DNA of 64,000 nt from Sporosarcina sp. ACRSL (GTDB lineage Bacteria > Bacillota > Bacilli > Bacillales_A > Planococcaceae): NCBI RefSeq assembly GCF_022346605.1, contig NZ_JAKRNT010000001.1:515117-579116 (forward strand), read 5' to 3'. The translations under genes and the position numbers were made by a program. Of this stretch, positions 18,025 to 28,364 are shown one piece after another (the first letter of the stretch is position 1; the number at the start of each line of letters is the position of its first letter). Below the pieces are notes generated by a model. The model was not told where the DNA came from and searched no databases. It saw only the letters and a list, made by a program, of their open reading frames with translations.

Positions 18025-20802
18025 ATGGATAATCGTACATATGCAGTCGTTGACTTGGAGACGACTGGACATTCCCCGTCCAGGGGTGACCGGATCATAC
18101 AAATCGCGATCGTTTTCATTGAAAACGGAATCATAACGAACAAGTATGCTCGTTTTGTCAATCCAGAACGTGAAATACCTGCGTTCATCCAACAACTGAC
18201 AGCCATTACGGATGTAGAAGTAAATTCTGCTCCGACGTTCGATATGATTGCGCAAGAAGTCTCTGAATTGCTTCAAGGGACTGTCTTTGTCGCGCATAAT
18301 ACCGATTTTGACCTGTCATTTTTACAAAGCGAACTTAAGCGTTGCAAAGTGGCTGGATGGTCGGGAAAGAAAATTGATACCGTGGAGCTATCTAAAATTC
18401 TTTTCCCGTCTTCCTCAAGCTATCGTTTGCAAGACATTGCAGAGGAACTGAATATAGAACTTCCTGCTGCGCATCGGGCAGATGACGATGCGGAAGCAAC
18501 GGCGAATTTATTTTTGACCGCAATAGCAAAGCTTAGGACTTTGCCGGAAGAGACATTGAACTTATTGCATAGACGTTCATTCTCTTTACGGTCTGATATT
18601 TCAACACTTATATACGAAGCGTTGAAGCATGTCCAAAAGACGGGTGGCAGTGGAAAGCTGCCTTTATTTAGAGGGATTCCTTATCGGGTTGGCGGGAAGT
18701 CATCTTCAGTGTTAGCAACCAGTTGTCCGTATCCGAAATTGGAAAAGGAGAAAATTGCTATTTTGAAGAAAGGCTATCCTTCTTTTGAATTCCGAAAATC
18801 CCAATTGACATTCATGGACACGGTGTGGGAAACAATTACATTACATTCCGAAATCGTGGCCGAAGTTCCTACGGGGGTAGGAAAAACAGTCGGCTATTTG
18901 CTCCCTGCAACGATCCATTCATTGCAGACAGGAAAGCCTGTCGTCATCAGTACGTTCACTAACCATCTTGTCGACCGGATCATAGAAGATGAAGTAGAGC
19001 GTATTCGAAAAATGTTAGGCATCGAATGCACTGCAACCGTCCTGAAAGGAAGGGAGCAGTATATTTCGCTTGGCAAATTCGAAGAATTATTACGAATTAC
19101 CGATGAATCGTATGATGAGACATTTACAATTATGCAGATTCTCGTTTGGCTGACAGATACGGAAACGGGAGATGTCAATGAATTGAATGTATCCGGCGGC
19201 GGCCAATTATTTGTCGACAGAATCCGAAAACGGAGTAATCAATTGACAGAAGATGAAAAATCAGCTGATTACCATCAGAGGATGATGAACGAATGCAGCC
19301 GATCAAACCTCATTATCACGAACCATTCCATGTTGTTATCAGATTCCAACCGTGAACAAAGGATATTCCAAAATATTTCTGGCCTGATCATTGATGAAGC
19401 TCATCAGTTCGTTTACACAGCGGCTAATTCCAAAGAGACGGTCCTTTCCTATATGAATTGGAAATATGTTATGGGTCAGCTAAGTTCAGATGCCGATGGA
19501 CAGCTACTCCAACAAATCATGAAACTTTATAGGAAATTCGGCAATTACGGAAATCAAGCATTTGAACAACTTACGGATTCCTTTGAACAATTCACAAATC
19601 TTTTTGACGACGTTGCAAACCTATTGTCGAATCATCGTCCGCAAGCAAAAGGTGGACAGCAGGGAAACCGAGTAATTTTCGCTTTAGATGAATTGGAGGA
19701 TAATGGAGCTCTCTTTTCGCAAATGGCTGAAAAGATGAACAACTATGTTCAACATGTGCAAACAATAAGCTCTCGATTGGCTATTCACAAAGATAATATG
19801 TCGAAGAAAGAGCAGGCATTTTTATCCGAATGGGATTATTGGCTTAGAGAATTAAAAATAAAAGCAGGAGAATGGGTAGAAATCTTTTTGGACAACGAAA
19901 CTGATCATTTCACAGTCTGGATCGAAAAGGATAAAAGAAGCTTGCCTGGCAGCCTGAACGTTGTGAAAAGTCCTGTAGACTCTGCATTGATTATGAAAGA
20001 CTTTATTAGGGGTCTACAACAACAAATGATTGGAATCGTCTGGACATCAGCAACAATGACGATCGATCAAGATGAACGTTTTGTTGCAAGACAATTAGGC
20101 ATAGCGGAAAATGTACGTGTTTTGACTTTTGATGCTCCGGCTCAATTCTATGATAATGCTGGGATATTCATCGTCGAAGACATGCCATCCATTCAACATG
20201 TATCACAAAGTGATTACATTGAAGCAGTCGCGGATGCCGTTGTCCAGACTGTCATTGCGACAGGGGGCAGGCTATTCGTCCTGTTTACTTCACAAGATAT
20301 GCTCCGCAAAACATATGAATTAATTTTGGAAAGTGAATTATTGAGTGATTATGCCCTCATTGCACAAGGGGTAAGCTCAGGTAGTCGAATGAAATTATTG
20401 AAGTCGTTCCGACAGTTTGGTAAATCAGTTCTGTTCGGTACAAACAGTTTCTGGGAAGGCGTCGATGTTCCTGGAGAGGCTTTGTCTGCCGTCATCATTG
20501 TCCGGCTGCCGTTCTCATCGCCTGATGAAGTCGTTTTCAAAGCGAGAGCTGCTAAACTCCTCGCGAGCGGTTCAAATCCATTTACTCAATTGTCATTGCC
20601 AGAAGCAATATTGAGATTTAGACAAGGATTCGGACGACTGATCCGTTCATCTGGAGACAAAGGTTTTTTCATTATTTTGGATCGACGCGTTGAAACAAAA
20701 TCATATGGGAGGCGTTTTTTAGATGCACTCCCTTCGGTTCCTATTCAGAAAGTGTCATTAGAACATATGGTGAATAAGCTCGAAGATTGTTATAATAAGT
20801 AG
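18025..20802 (+). CDS. dinG: DinG-family helicase with N-terminal 3'-5' exonuclease domain
   Basis: 925 residues, like B. subtilis DinG. Residues 1-~165 are a DnaQ-like DEDDh exonuclease (D10 and E12 in VVDLETTG; HNTDFDLSF; HRADDDAEAT). The rest is a superfamily-2 XPD/DinG-like helicase with Walker A GVGKT near residue 290, the DEAH box in LIIDEAHQF, and C-terminal RQGFGRLIRS. The four cysteines of an Fe-S cluster, present in E. coli DinG, are not seen, as in other Firmicutes; the staphylococcal homologue acts as a nuclease rather than a helicase. DNA repair role inferred. Confidence 0.92.
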   Translation: MDNRTYAVVDLETTGHSPSRGDRIIQIAIVFIENGIITNKYARFVNPEREIPAFIQQLTAITDVEVNSAPTFDMIAQEVSELLQGTVFVAHNTDFDLSFLQSELKRCKVAGWSGKKIDTVELSKILFPSSSSYRLQDIAEELNIELPAAHRADDDAEATANLFLTAIAKLRTLPEETLNLLHRRSFSLRSDISTLIYEALKHVQKTGGSGKLPLFRGIPYRVGGKSSSVLATSCPYPKLEKEKIAILKKGYPSFEFRKSQLTFMDTVWETITLHSEIVAEVPTGVGKTVGYLLPATIHSLQTGKPVVISTFTNHLVDRIIEDEVERIRKMLGIECTATVLKGREQYISLGKFEELLRITDESYDETFTIMQILVWLTDTETGDVNELNVSGGGQLFVDRIRKRSNQLTEDEKSADYHQRMMNECSRSNLIITNHSMLLSDSNREQRIFQNISGLIIDEAHQFVYTAANSKETVLSYMNWKYVMGQLSSDADGQLLQQIMKLYRKFGNYGNQAFEQLTDSFEQFTNLFDDVANLLSNHRPQAKGGQQGNRVIFALDELEDNGALFSQMAEKMNNYVQHVQTISSRLAIHKDNMSKKEQAFLSEWDYWLRELKIKAGEWVEIFLDNETDHFTVWIEKDKRSLPGSLNVVKSPVDSALIMKDFIRGLQQQMIGIVWTSATMTIDQDERFVARQLGIAENVRVLTFDAPAQFYDNAGIFIVEDMPSIQHVSQSDYIEAVADAVVQTVIATGGRLFVLFTSQDMLRKTYELILESELLSDYALIAQGVSSGSRMKLLKSFRQFGKSVLFGTNSFWEGVDVPGEALSAVIIVRLPFSSPDEVVFKARAAKLLASGSNPFTQLSLPEAILRFRQGFGRLIRSSGDKGFFIILDRRVETKSYGRRFLDALPSVPIQKVSLEHMVNKLEDCYNK

Positions 20803-20868
20803 GAATCCAACAATAACGGAATGCAGAAAGCTTTCCAAATTGCAGTTTGAATAGAGGAAGTGAGACTA

Positions 20869-21348
20869 ATGATGAATTGGGTCAAATTCATCGCAGCTTT
20901 CCTTTTGGCATTATCACTTATCATTACTGTCATTGTTTTTTATAATGCCAATGCACCCTTTTCGGCCGCACAGCAAAAGGCGGAAGCGGATGCATTGAAA
21001 TCTGGTGCCTTGCAATCCGTAGAGCGAACCGAAATCTACAATGGTACCAATTCGATGGTGACTGTTATTGGCAAAGACGACGAAGGAAATGATAAAGCGG
21101 TTTTCATCGAAGAGAAAACAGGAGAAATTCTCGATGAAGTGGCAATGAAAGATGGAATTGGAGCTCAAACTGCAATTGATACGGTCAAAGCGGAGCTGTC
21201 TGTAACGAAAATCCTCCATGTTTCCCTCGGTTTGGAAGAAGGTCATCCCGTCTGGGAAGTCGCATTTAAAAGCGAAAATGGCAAATTGAATTATGTTTAT
21301 GTCTTTTTCGAAAACGGCGAATGGTGGAAGAGGATTTTAAATCTATAA
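20869..21348 (+). CDS. ypmB: YpmB, secreted/membrane-anchored PepSY-like protein
   Basis: 159 residues with an N-terminal hydrophobic helix (about 6-24) and no cysteine after it, so a membrane-anchored extracytoplasmic protein. The remainder has two small PepSY-like units (QKAEADALKSG ... FIEEKTGEIL and DTVKAELSVTK ... HPVWEVAFK). Start 20869 is set by AGAGGAAG eight bases upstream. Position before aspB is as in Bacillus ypmB. Function unknown. Confidence 0.85.
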   Translation: MMNWVKFIAAFLLALSLIITVIVFYNANAPFSAAQQKAEADALKSGALQSVERTEIYNGTNSMVTVIGKDDEGNDKAVFIEEKTGEILDEVAMKDGIGAQTAIDTVKAELSVTKILHVSLGLEEGHPVWEVAFKSENGKLNYVYVFFENGEWWKRILNL

Positions 21349-21384
21349 TAAGACAGATGTAAGGCATTAAAGGGAGTGATTCAA

Positions 21385-22578
21385 TTGACAAAGAAGTTAG
21401 CGGCTAGAGTAAGTACATTATCACCGTCTACAACCCTTGCCATAACGGCCAAAGCAAAAGAGATGAAAGAGTCAGGAATTGACGTTATCGGTCTAGGGGC
21501 AGGGGAGCCTGATTACAATACACCGGATAACATCTTGGATGCTGCTTATCAATCGATGAAAGAAGGCAAGACGAAGTATACCCCTTCTGGTGGACTTCCC
21601 GCACTGAAAGATGCGATCATCTCAAAATTGAAAAACGATCAGCAGCTCGATTATTCAAGACAGGAAATTATGATCGGGATAGGTGCGAAACATGTTCTTT
21701 ATACGCTGTTTCAAGTCCTACTTGACCCGGGAGATGAAGTGATCATTCCGACTCCCTATTGGGTGAGCTATCCTGAGCAAGTGAAGCTTGCTGGCGGCGC
21801 TCCCGTTTTCATCGAAAGTACAGCGGATTCTAGTTTTAAAGTGACCGCACACCAAATTAAGGAAGCAATCACTTCAAAAACGAAAGCTGTTATTATTAAC
21901 TCCCCGGGTAATCCGACAGGAATGATCTATTCACGCGATGAGCTCCAACAAATAGCGGAAGTTTGTCAAGAGAAGGATATTTGGATCATTTCAGACGAGA
22001 TTTATGAAAAATTGATATACGGTGGAGAGAAGCATATTTCAATTGCACAGCTTTCGGATGATGCGAAAAGTCGGACGTTTATCATTAATGGAGTTTCCAA
22101 ATCACATTCGATGACTGGCTGGAGAATCGGATACATCGCAGGTGACGCTCAGGTTGTCGGAGCAATGACGAATTTGGCAAGTCATTCGACATCAAATCCG
22201 ACGACGACATCACAATATGCGGCAATTGAAGCTTATGTTGGCCCTCAAGACGCAGTTGAAATTATGCGTAAAGATTTCGAGTCGAGACTCGAGCGTATTT
22301 ATCCTCAACTAGCGGCCATTCCGGGCTTTACGGTCGTTAAACCACAAGGTGCTTTCTATTTGCTGCCCGAAGTTTCGGAAGCAATGAAAAAGACTGGTTT
22401 TACGAATGTGGATGAATTTGCATCTGCCTTGTTAACAGAAGCAAAAGTTGCAGTTATACCTGGTTCCGGTTTCGGTTCACCCAATACGATCCGATTGTCT
22501 TATGCGACATCAATCGAACAGCTTGAAGAAGCAGTGAAACGAATCCATTCATATGTAGAAGCGAACTGGAAAGAATAA
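21385..22578 (+). CDS. aspB: Aspartate aminotransferase
   Basis: PLP-dependent class I transaminase, aspartate + 2-oxoglutarate to oxaloacetate + glutamate. 397 residues. NSPGNPTG near residue 170, SDEIYEKL, and the PLP lysine in [16 protein letters not shown]. The N-terminus matches Bacillus AspB when translation starts at the TTG at 21385, eight bases after AGGGAG; the in-frame GTG at 21376 overlaps that ribosome site and is unlikely. Asparaginyl-tRNA synthetase follows after 23 bases. Confidence 0.95.
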   Translation: MTKKLAARVSTLSPSTTLAITAKAKEMKESGIDVIGLGAGEPDYNTPDNILDAAYQSMKEGKTKYTPSGGLPALKDAIISKLKNDQQLDYSRQEIMIGIGAKHVLYTLFQVLLDPGDEVIIPTPYWVSYPEQVKLAGGAPVFIESTADSSFKVTAHQIKEAITSKTKAVIINSPGNPTGMIYSRDELQQIAEVCQEKDIWIISDEIYEKLIYGGEKHISIAQLSDDAKSRTFIINGVSKSHSMTGWRIGYIAGDAQVVGAMTNLASHSTSNPTTTSQYAAIEAYVGPQDAVEIMRKDFESRLERIYPQLAAIPGFTVVKPQGAFYLLPEVSEAMKKTGFTNVDEFASALLTEAKVAVIPGSGFGSPNTIRLSYATSIEQLEEAVKRIHSYVEANWKE

Positions 22579-22601
22579 TAGTCATACTCACGGAGGTACT
22601 T

Positions 22602-23897
22602 ATGAAAACAATTATGATTCACGAAATGCCCGATCACGTAGGTGAAACTGTCAGGATCGGAGCTTGGCTAGCAAATAAAAGATCAAGCGGTAAAATCGCT
22701 TTCCTACAACTTCGCGATGGATCAGGTTTTGTCCAAGGCGTTGTCGTCAAGGAAGTTGTTGGGGAAGATGTATTCGCGAAAGCGAAATCAATCAATCAGG
22801 AATCGTCTCTTTACGTCACTGCAGAAGTGACAGAAGACGAACGTTCTTCATTCGGAGTCGAACTGCAAGTGAAAGATATTGAAATTATTCACGAGGCGGT
22901 TGATTACCCAATTACTCCAAAAGAGCATGGAACTGAATTCCTAATGGATAACCGTCATTTGTGGTTACGGTCCCGCAAACAGCATGCAGTCATGAAAATT
23001 CGGAATGAAATCATCCGCTCCACATATGAATTTTTCCATATGAATGGTTTTGTTAAAATAGATCCTCCAATATTGACGGGCTCTTCACCTGAAGGAACTA
23101 CCGAACTATTCCACACGAAATACTTCGATGAAGACGCTTATTTATCCCAATCTGGGCAACTCTACATGGAAGCTGCAGCAATGGCTCTTGGGAAAGTGTT
23201 TTCCTTCGGACCGACATTCCGTGCAGAAAAGTCGAAAACACGCCGTCATTTAATTGAATTCTGGATGATTGAACCGGAAATGGCGTTCGTGCAACACGAG
23301 GAAAGCTTGGAAATCCAAGAGCAATATGTATCGCATATCGTGCAGTCTGTTTTGCAAAACTGCCCATTAGAGTTGGAGCGACTTGGCAGGGACGTTTCGA
23401 AACTAGAAAAAATCCAGGCTCCATTCCCACGAATCACTTATGATGATGCTATTAAATTCCTTCACGAGAAAGGCTTTGATGATATCGAGTGGGGAGATGA
23501 TTTCGGTGCTCCGCACGAAACAGCGATTGCCGAAAGCTTTGATATGCCTGTATTCATTGTTAATTATCCTAAAGATATTAAATCATTCTATATGCAGCCA
23601 CACCCAGATCGAGACGATGTCGTCCTATGCGCTGATTTGATTGCCCCTGAAGGATACGGGGAAATTATCGGCGGTTCAGAACGCATTTATGATTATGAAT
23701 TGATGAAGCAACGGATCCAAGAGCATAATCTCGATGAATCTGCCTATGAATGGTATTTGGAGTTAAGTAAATATGGAGCTGTTCCACATTCAGGCTTTGG
23801 TCTTGGTTTGGAACGGACAGTGGCATGGATTTCCGGAGTTGAACACGTCCGGGAAACGATTCCATTCCCTCGTCTTTTGAATCGTCTATATCCTTAA
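22602..23897 (+). CDS. asnS: Asparaginyl-tRNA synthetase
   Basis: Class II aminoacyl-tRNA synthetase, 431 residues. The N-terminal ~110 residues are an OB-fold anticodon-binding domain ([24 protein letters not shown]); the catalytic core shows motif 2 [25 protein letters not shown] and motif 3 [12 protein letters not shown]. It forms an operon with aspB, as in B. subtilis. No T-box leader is seen in the short 23-base gap. Confidence 0.96.
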   Translation: MKTIMIHEMPDHVGETVRIGAWLANKRSSGKIAFLQLRDGSGFVQGVVVKEVVGEDVFAKAKSINQESSLYVTAEVTEDERSSFGVELQVKDIEIIHEAVDYPITPKEHGTEFLMDNRHLWLRSRKQHAVMKIRNEIIRSTYEFFHMNGFVKIDPPILTGSSPEGTTELFHTKYFDEDAYLSQSGQLYMEAAAMALGKVFSFGPTFRAEKSKTRRHLIEFWMIEPEMAFVQHEESLEIQEQYVSHIVQSVLQNCPLELERLGRDVSKLEKIQAPFPRITYDDAIKFLHEKGFDDIEWGDDFGAPHETAIAESFDMPVFIVNYPKDIKSFYMQPHPDRDDVVLCADLIAPEGYGEIIGGSERIYDYELMKQRIQEHNLDESAYEWYLELSKYGAVPHSGFGLGLERTVAWISGVEHVRETIPFPRLLNRLYP

Positions 23898-23933
23898 AAC
23901 ACATGAATTCTTATAAATAGTGAGGTGTTCGGC

Positions 23934-24641
23934 ATGCATGATGAAGAACGGCTCCAAATTTGGATTAAGCAGGGAAATGTCACCATTTCCCAGCTTTTTT
24001 TTCAGCACTATAAAGCTTTAGATATAAAAGATGTCGATGCAATGCTTCTACTCCATATGTTTGCATTCCAGACGGAAGGCTCACAATTTCCAACACCTTC
24101 TGATCTAGCAGCACGTATGCATCTATCTGAGAACCAAGTGTCAGAAATTCTCCAACGTCTCATGCAACGAGGCTTATTGGAGATCCAGCAGAGTCAGGAT
24201 GAAAACGGGGTACTGTACGAACAATTTTCGATGCTGCCTTTATGGAATCGGCTTGTAAACATCGTTTTAGCTGAAAAGAACGTAAAGGAAGAGCAGAAGG
24301 AAAAAGATGAAGAAGGAGAAATCTTCACATTGTTTGAACAAGAGTTCGGCCGTCTATTATCTCCAATGGAATGTGAAACGATTACAATGTGGTTGGATGA
24401 AGATGGACATGCTGTCCAAATTATTAGGGCTGCATTGAAAGAGGCTGTTCTTGCGCAAAAACTAAGTTTACGCTATATTGACCGTATTTTGTTTGAATGG
24501 AAGAAAAAAAGAGTGAAAACGTTGAATGATGTTGAGAAGCAATCTAAATCATTTAGGACAGCAATAATGCGTCCAGCTCAAAATCAGGAATCCGTCGTTA
24601 AAAAGGTTCCTTTTTATAATTGGCTGGAAGAACGGGAATAG
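23934..24641 (+). CDS. dnaD: DnaD, primosomal replication initiation protein
   Basis: 235 residues: an N-terminal winged-helix domain (DLAARMHLSENQVSEILQRLMQRGLL, about 50-80) and a C-terminal DnaD domain (about 125-200, FEQEFGRLLSPMECETITMW with ALKEAVLAQKLSLRYIDRIL). DnaD remodels DNA at oriC and at restart sites together with DnaB/DnaA. Start 23934 follows TGAGGTG by 6 bases; the GTG at 23925 lies in the ribosome site. Nth follows after 10 bases. Confidence 0.94.
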   Translation: MHDEERLQIWIKQGNVTISQLFFQHYKALDIKDVDAMLLLHMFAFQTEGSQFPTPSDLAARMHLSENQVSEILQRLMQRGLLEIQQSQDENGVLYEQFSMLPLWNRLVNIVLAEKNVKEEQKEKDEEGEIFTLFEQEFGRLLSPMECETITMWLDEDGHAVQIIRAALKEAVLAQKLSLRYIDRILFEWKKKRVKTLNDVEKQSKSFRTAIMRPAQNQESVVKKVPFYNWLEERE

Positions 24642-24651
24642 GTGATAGTCT

Positions 24652-25302
24652 ATGTTGACGAAGAAACAATGGGAAATCTGTCTCGAAGAATTCGGCAGGA
24701 TGTTTCCAGATGCTCATTGTGAATTGGTGCACGACAACGCTTTTGAGCTGCTTGTCGCCACATTACTCTCCGCTCAATGTACAGATGTACTTGTGAACCG
24801 AGTGACCGCGGATTTATTCAAAAAATATAAAAAACCCGAAGACTATTTGGCAGTAGATATCGAGGAGCTACAAAATGATATTCGTTCAATTGGCTTATAT
24901 CGAAATAAGGCAAAAAACATTCAAGCATTGAGCGCTCTTCTAATTGAAAAATTTGACGGTGAGGTACCAGCCGACCGGGATACGCTCACTACTTTTCCTG
25001 GTGTCGGCAGGAAAACGGCAAATGTCGTCGTTTCCAACGCATTCGGTATCCCAGCAATGGCCGTTGACACGCATGTTGAGCGTGTTGCGAAACGGCTCGG
25101 CATGAATCGATGGAAAGACACACCTCTCATGGTCGAAGAAAAAATCATGAGATGGACGCCTATGGAAAAATGGACGGACACACACCATCAAATCATTTTC
25201 TTTGGACGATATCATTGCAAAGCCCAAAATCCTGCTTGCCCTGAATGTCCACTGCTACCGTTGTGCAGGGAAGGTAAGAAGCGGATGAAAGGCATTGCGT
25301 AA
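24652..25302 (+). CDS. nth: Endonuclease III
   Basis: Base-excision repair DNA glycosylase/AP lyase for oxidised pyrimidines. 216 residues. The helix-hairpin-helix FPGVGRKTANVVV carries the catalytic lysine (about 120) and VDTHVERVAKRL the catalytic aspartate (about 138). The C-terminal [4Fe-4S] pattern C-x6-C-x2-C-x5-C is complete (CKAQNPACPECPLLPLC). Operon dnaD-nth-ypoC. Confidence 0.96.
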   Translation: MLTKKQWEICLEEFGRMFPDAHCELVHDNAFELLVATLLSAQCTDVLVNRVTADLFKKYKKPEDYLAVDIEELQNDIRSIGLYRNKAKNIQALSALLIEKFDGEVPADRDTLTTFPGVGRKTANVVVSNAFGIPAMAVDTHVERVAKRLGMNRWKDTPLMVEEKIMRWTPMEKWTDTHHQIIFFGRYHCKAQNPACPECPLLPLCREGKKRMKGIA

Positions 25303-25639
25303 TCCGAACATGGATAGAAAAGAAATGCTTTATTCTTTCTGGAACAACTGGTTAGACTTGAAAGAGGAGATTGAGGGAGCTTATAAGCGTAAAGACCCTG
25401 CCGTTTCGATCATGATGGAAACGGCTATAGAAAATTACTTGATGATGCTTGAATTATTTTTACTTGTCAATCCTTCCGATTCATCCAGTTCGAGATTTTC
25501 AATTGAACCTTTGAATGGAAAAGAGCGGCTTGAATTCATTCGCGGCAAGATAGCCGGGCATTATGCGTACGTTCAATTGGATGCTTTATATACGGAAGCA
25601 ATGAAAAAAGCGGTGAGCCGATTGGCAATGAAAAAATAA
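25295..25639 (+). CDS. ypoC: YpoC-like small protein
   Basis: 109-114 residues, mainly helical (FWNNWLDLKEEIEGAYKRKD, KPLNGKERLEFI-type and a C-terminal YVQLDALYTEAMKKAVSRL helix). It sits between nth and the ponA terminator as ypoC does in Bacillus. The start is uncertain: the TTG at 25295 overlaps the end of nth and the ATG at 25310 gives MDRKEMLYSFWNNW. No known function. Confidence 0.75.
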   Translation: MRNPNMDRKEMLYSFWNNWLDLKEEIEGAYKRKDPAVSIMMETAIENYLMMLELFLLVNPSDSSSSRFSIEPLNGKERLEFIRGKIAGHYAYVQLDALYTEAMKKAVSRLAMKK

Positions 25640-25679
25640 AAAGCCTGAAGGGATTATTCCTATCCCTTCAGGCTTTTTT
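25638..25679. terminator. Bidirectional terminator between ypoC and ponA
   Basis: 17-bp stem AAAAAGCCTGAAGGGAT / ATCCCTTCAGGCTTTTT, 7-base loop, T/A tracts on both sides; serves both convergent genes. Confidence 0.93.
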
Positions 25680-25681
25680 GA

Positions 25682-28342
25682 TTAGCTATTGCTTCCGTCA
25701 TCGGTACCGCTGTCAGCACCGTCATTTCCACCGGTACCAGGGTCGGTTGTTTCATCACCTGGATTGTCGGAACCGTCATCAGTAGATTCATCTCTTCCGT
25801 TGTTTCCACCATTATTCCCGTTGTTTCCATTATTACCGCTGTTTCCGTTGTTGCCGTTATTTCCATTGTTCCAGTTTCCATTGTTATTCCCGTTATTGTT
25901 TTGATCATCGCCGTCACTATTATTTTCACTTCCGTCATCCATCCAAGAGTCATCTTCATTCTGATCTTCAATGAGCAGGGAAGTGGAGGCAGGACTGCTT
26001 TGGATTTCTCCTGAAATCGCTGTAACATAGAAGACGTAAGTGCGACCGATTTCTACTCCGGAGAATGTAACAGCATGCTCGGAAGTCGTCGTCATGCTCT
26101 GTGGCTCGCTGCCGTCTACTGCGACGGAAACATTGAACTGTACTGGCTCAGGAAGAAGATACTCATCAGGATTGTCGTATGACCAATTCAATGAGACTGA
26201 GTTCGTCGCTTCGTCATATTGAGCAGATAATCCGCTTGGCGCTTCCAGTTCAGTAATATACTCTTCATCCATTTCTGTTGGCACAGTTCCTCTAACAAAT
26301 AGTTCTGTGCTCTTCAGCGCATCAGGTGTTGAATTGCTCGCGAGAATCGGAGGGTTTGAGCCCTTCACGATGACCGCCTCTTCAACAGAGCTCGGTTGCT
26401 TAAACCGTGGAGTAGTCTTTCCTGCAACCAGATCGGTCATGACATTCCTGAAGAGGATTTGTGGCACATATCGGCCGCGATCATATGTTGTAATCGGGGT
26501 TTTAAAGTCTTTATAGCCGCCCCAAACGGAAATTGTATATTCTGTCGTATAACCGGTGAACCAGCTATCCGGTACATCGGTATTTTTCATTCCTCTTTCG
26601 TTCATCGTTTTTGCATCATAGTTTGTTGTACCTGTCTTACCGGCCATATCCAGTCCGGATACGCCCGCCGTTTTCCCGGTTCCATAAGAGATGACATCAC
26701 GTAAAATATCAGTCACCATATAGGCGGTGGAATCCTTCATGACAGTTACAGGATCTGGTGCCAAGCTACGCTCGGTTTTTCCATCACGGAAAATGATTTT
26801 CTTGACGGCATGAGGTTTCGTATAAATGCCGCCATTGCCGAACGGAGCAAAGGCGCCTGCCATTTCAATTGTAGAGAATTGATATTCCCCTCCGCCGATA
26901 GCAAGCGTGGAAGTCATATCTCCATATTTCAGCCCAAGCTTTCCTGCAAATTCACGGGCCCGTTTCGTTCCAACCTCCTCGAATACTTTGATGGCTGGAA
27001 TATTTCTCGAACGGTACAAAGCTTCCCTTGCCGTAATCGGTCCAAGGTATTTCCCGTCAACGTTACGAATCGAAATATCGGTGCCTTTGTACTTATAAGG
27101 TTCATCGACAACAACATGTGCAGTTGACCAGCTTTCATGTTCGATAATCGGACCGTATGACAAAATTGGTTTTATAACCGAACCTGGTTGTCTAGGGTTA
27201 TCACCGGAAGCGAAGTTCAAATTACGCCCAGTGTAATTCCGTCCACCACCGATCGCAACGATTTCACCTGTTTTCGTATCAAGGACAGTCATACCAGCCT
27301 GCATTTCATCTGATTCATAAATCGGAGAATTAATCGCTTTTTCAACCGATTGCTGGGCTGCAGGGTCAAGTGCTGTTTGAATGGTCACTCCTTCTGAAAG
27401 GACGTCCATCATACCAGCCTCTTCCAATTCATCCAGCACGATATCGACATAAGCTTGATATTTTGTGTTCTTATTTTCTTGACGTCTTTCCTCAGGAAGT
27501 AATGTTTCTGTCACAGGAATGGCTTTGGCCTTTTCCATCTGTTCCTTAGTTATTTTATCATGTTTGTACATAAGACTAAGCACGGTATTCCGACGTTGTT
27601 CAGCCCGCTCAGGGTTTTTAAACGGATTGTATCTGTTCGGGGATTGGGGCATTCCAGCCAACAACGCCATTTCATGCAACTCGAGTTCATCGAGTTCTTT
27701 ACCATAGAAATCTTTTGCAGCTGTTCCAATTCCATAAATGTTTCCTGACATGAGGATTTTATTGAAATACATCTCAAAAATCTCATCTTTTTCATATTCC
27801 TGTTCCAGCTTGAACGCAAGCCATGCTTCTTGAGCTTTTCTCTTCAACGTCTTTTCATTCGAAAGAAAGGAGTTCTTTATGACTTGCTGTGTGAGGGTGG
27901 AAGCTCCTTGTGAGCCGAATCCACTACGGAAGTTTGCTAAGACAGCACCGCCCAAACGCCAGAAATCCATACCGTGGTGTTTATAGAAACGGACGTCCTC
28001 GGTTGCAAGTACGGCGTCTTTCATTAGCTGTGGTATCTCCTCGTAAGGGACGAACTCTCGTTTTTCCGCACCAAATTTCATAAATACATTTCCATTACGA
28101 TCGACAAAATTAGACGTAAGCGGATCTTTCAAAAGGCTTTCATCTAAATCGGGTGCACTACTTGCATAGAAAGCAAAAAGCCCAGCTCCGCCAATCAATA
28201 CCGCAACGCCTAATGCAATGGTGGCAAGGATAATTTTTTTGATGATATTGCCACCAGTCTTCTTCTTTTTATTTTTTCCGCGCTTTCTCTCCGTCTCCAT
28301 TTGTTGGCGACGTGCTGCACGGGATTTAGTTTGATCACTCAT
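25682..28342 (-). CDS. ponA: Class A penicillin-binding protein 1A/1B
   Basis: Bifunctional peptidoglycan glycosyltransferase/transpeptidase, 886 residues. A basic cytoplasmic N-terminus precedes one membrane helix (about 35-60); the GT51 domain follows (TEDVRFYKHHGMDFWRLGGA, QGASTLTQQVIKN). The transpeptidase shows SVIK (about 390), SRN and KTGTTN. A fibronectin type III-like domain (about 695-790) precedes a ~95-residue C-terminal tail of mostly Asn, Gly and Asp. RecU lies 22 bases upstream in the same transcript, the conserved recU-ponA pair. Confidence 0.95.
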   Translation of the reverse strand: MSDQTKSRAARRQQMETERKRGKNKKKKTGGNIIKKIILATIALGVAVLIGGAGLFAFYASSAPDLDESLLKDPLTSNFVDRNGNVFMKFGAEKREFVPYEEIPQLMKDAVLATEDVRFYKHHGMDFWRLGGAVLANFRSGFGSQGASTLTQQVIKNSFLSNEKTLKRKAQEAWLAFKLEQEYEKDEIFEMYFNKILMSGNIYGIGTAAKDFYGKELDELELHEMALLAGMPQSPNRYNPFKNPERAEQRRNTVLSLMYKHDKITKEQMEKAKAIPVTETLLPEERRQENKNTKYQAYVDIVLDELEEAGMMDVLSEGVTIQTALDPAAQQSVEKAINSPIYESDEMQAGMTVLDTKTGEIVAIGGGRNYTGRNLNFASGDNPRQPGSVIKPILSYGPIIEHESWSTAHVVVDEPYKYKGTDISIRNVDGKYLGPITAREALYRSRNIPAIKVFEEVGTKRAREFAGKLGLKYGDMTSTLAIGGGEYQFSTIEMAGAFAPFGNGGIYTKPHAVKKIIFRDGKTERSLAPDPVTVMKDSTAYMVTDILRDVISYGTGKTAGVSGLDMAGKTGTTNYDAKTMNERGMKNTDVPDSWFTGYTTEYTISVWGGYKDFKTPITTYDRGRYVPQILFRNVMTDLVAGKTTPRFKQPSSVEEAVIVKGSNPPILASNSTPDALKSTELFVRGTVPTEMDEEYITELEAPSGLSAQYDEATNSVSLNWSYDNPDEYLLPEPVQFNVSVAVDGSEPQSMTTTSEHAVTFSGVEIGRTYVFYVTAISGEIQSSPASTSLLIEDQNEDDSWMDDGSENNSDGDDQNNNGNNNGNWNNGNNGNNGNSGNNGNNGNNGGNNGRDESTDDGSDNPGDETTDPGTGGNDGADSGTDDGSNS

Positions 28343-28364
28343 ATGTTTACCTGCCTTTCAATCG

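Noticed and set aside
21349..21384. Possible T-box or other leader before aspB-asnS
   Set aside because: Only 36 bases lie between ypmB and aspB and 23 before asnS; there is no room for a T-box and no terminator is present.
25660..26028. Frames overlapping the PonA tail on both strands (Met/Thr-rich and Pro/Phe/Leu-rich)
   Set aside because: They are shadows of the Asn/Gly minisatellite in ponA; composition is explained by the repeat codons.
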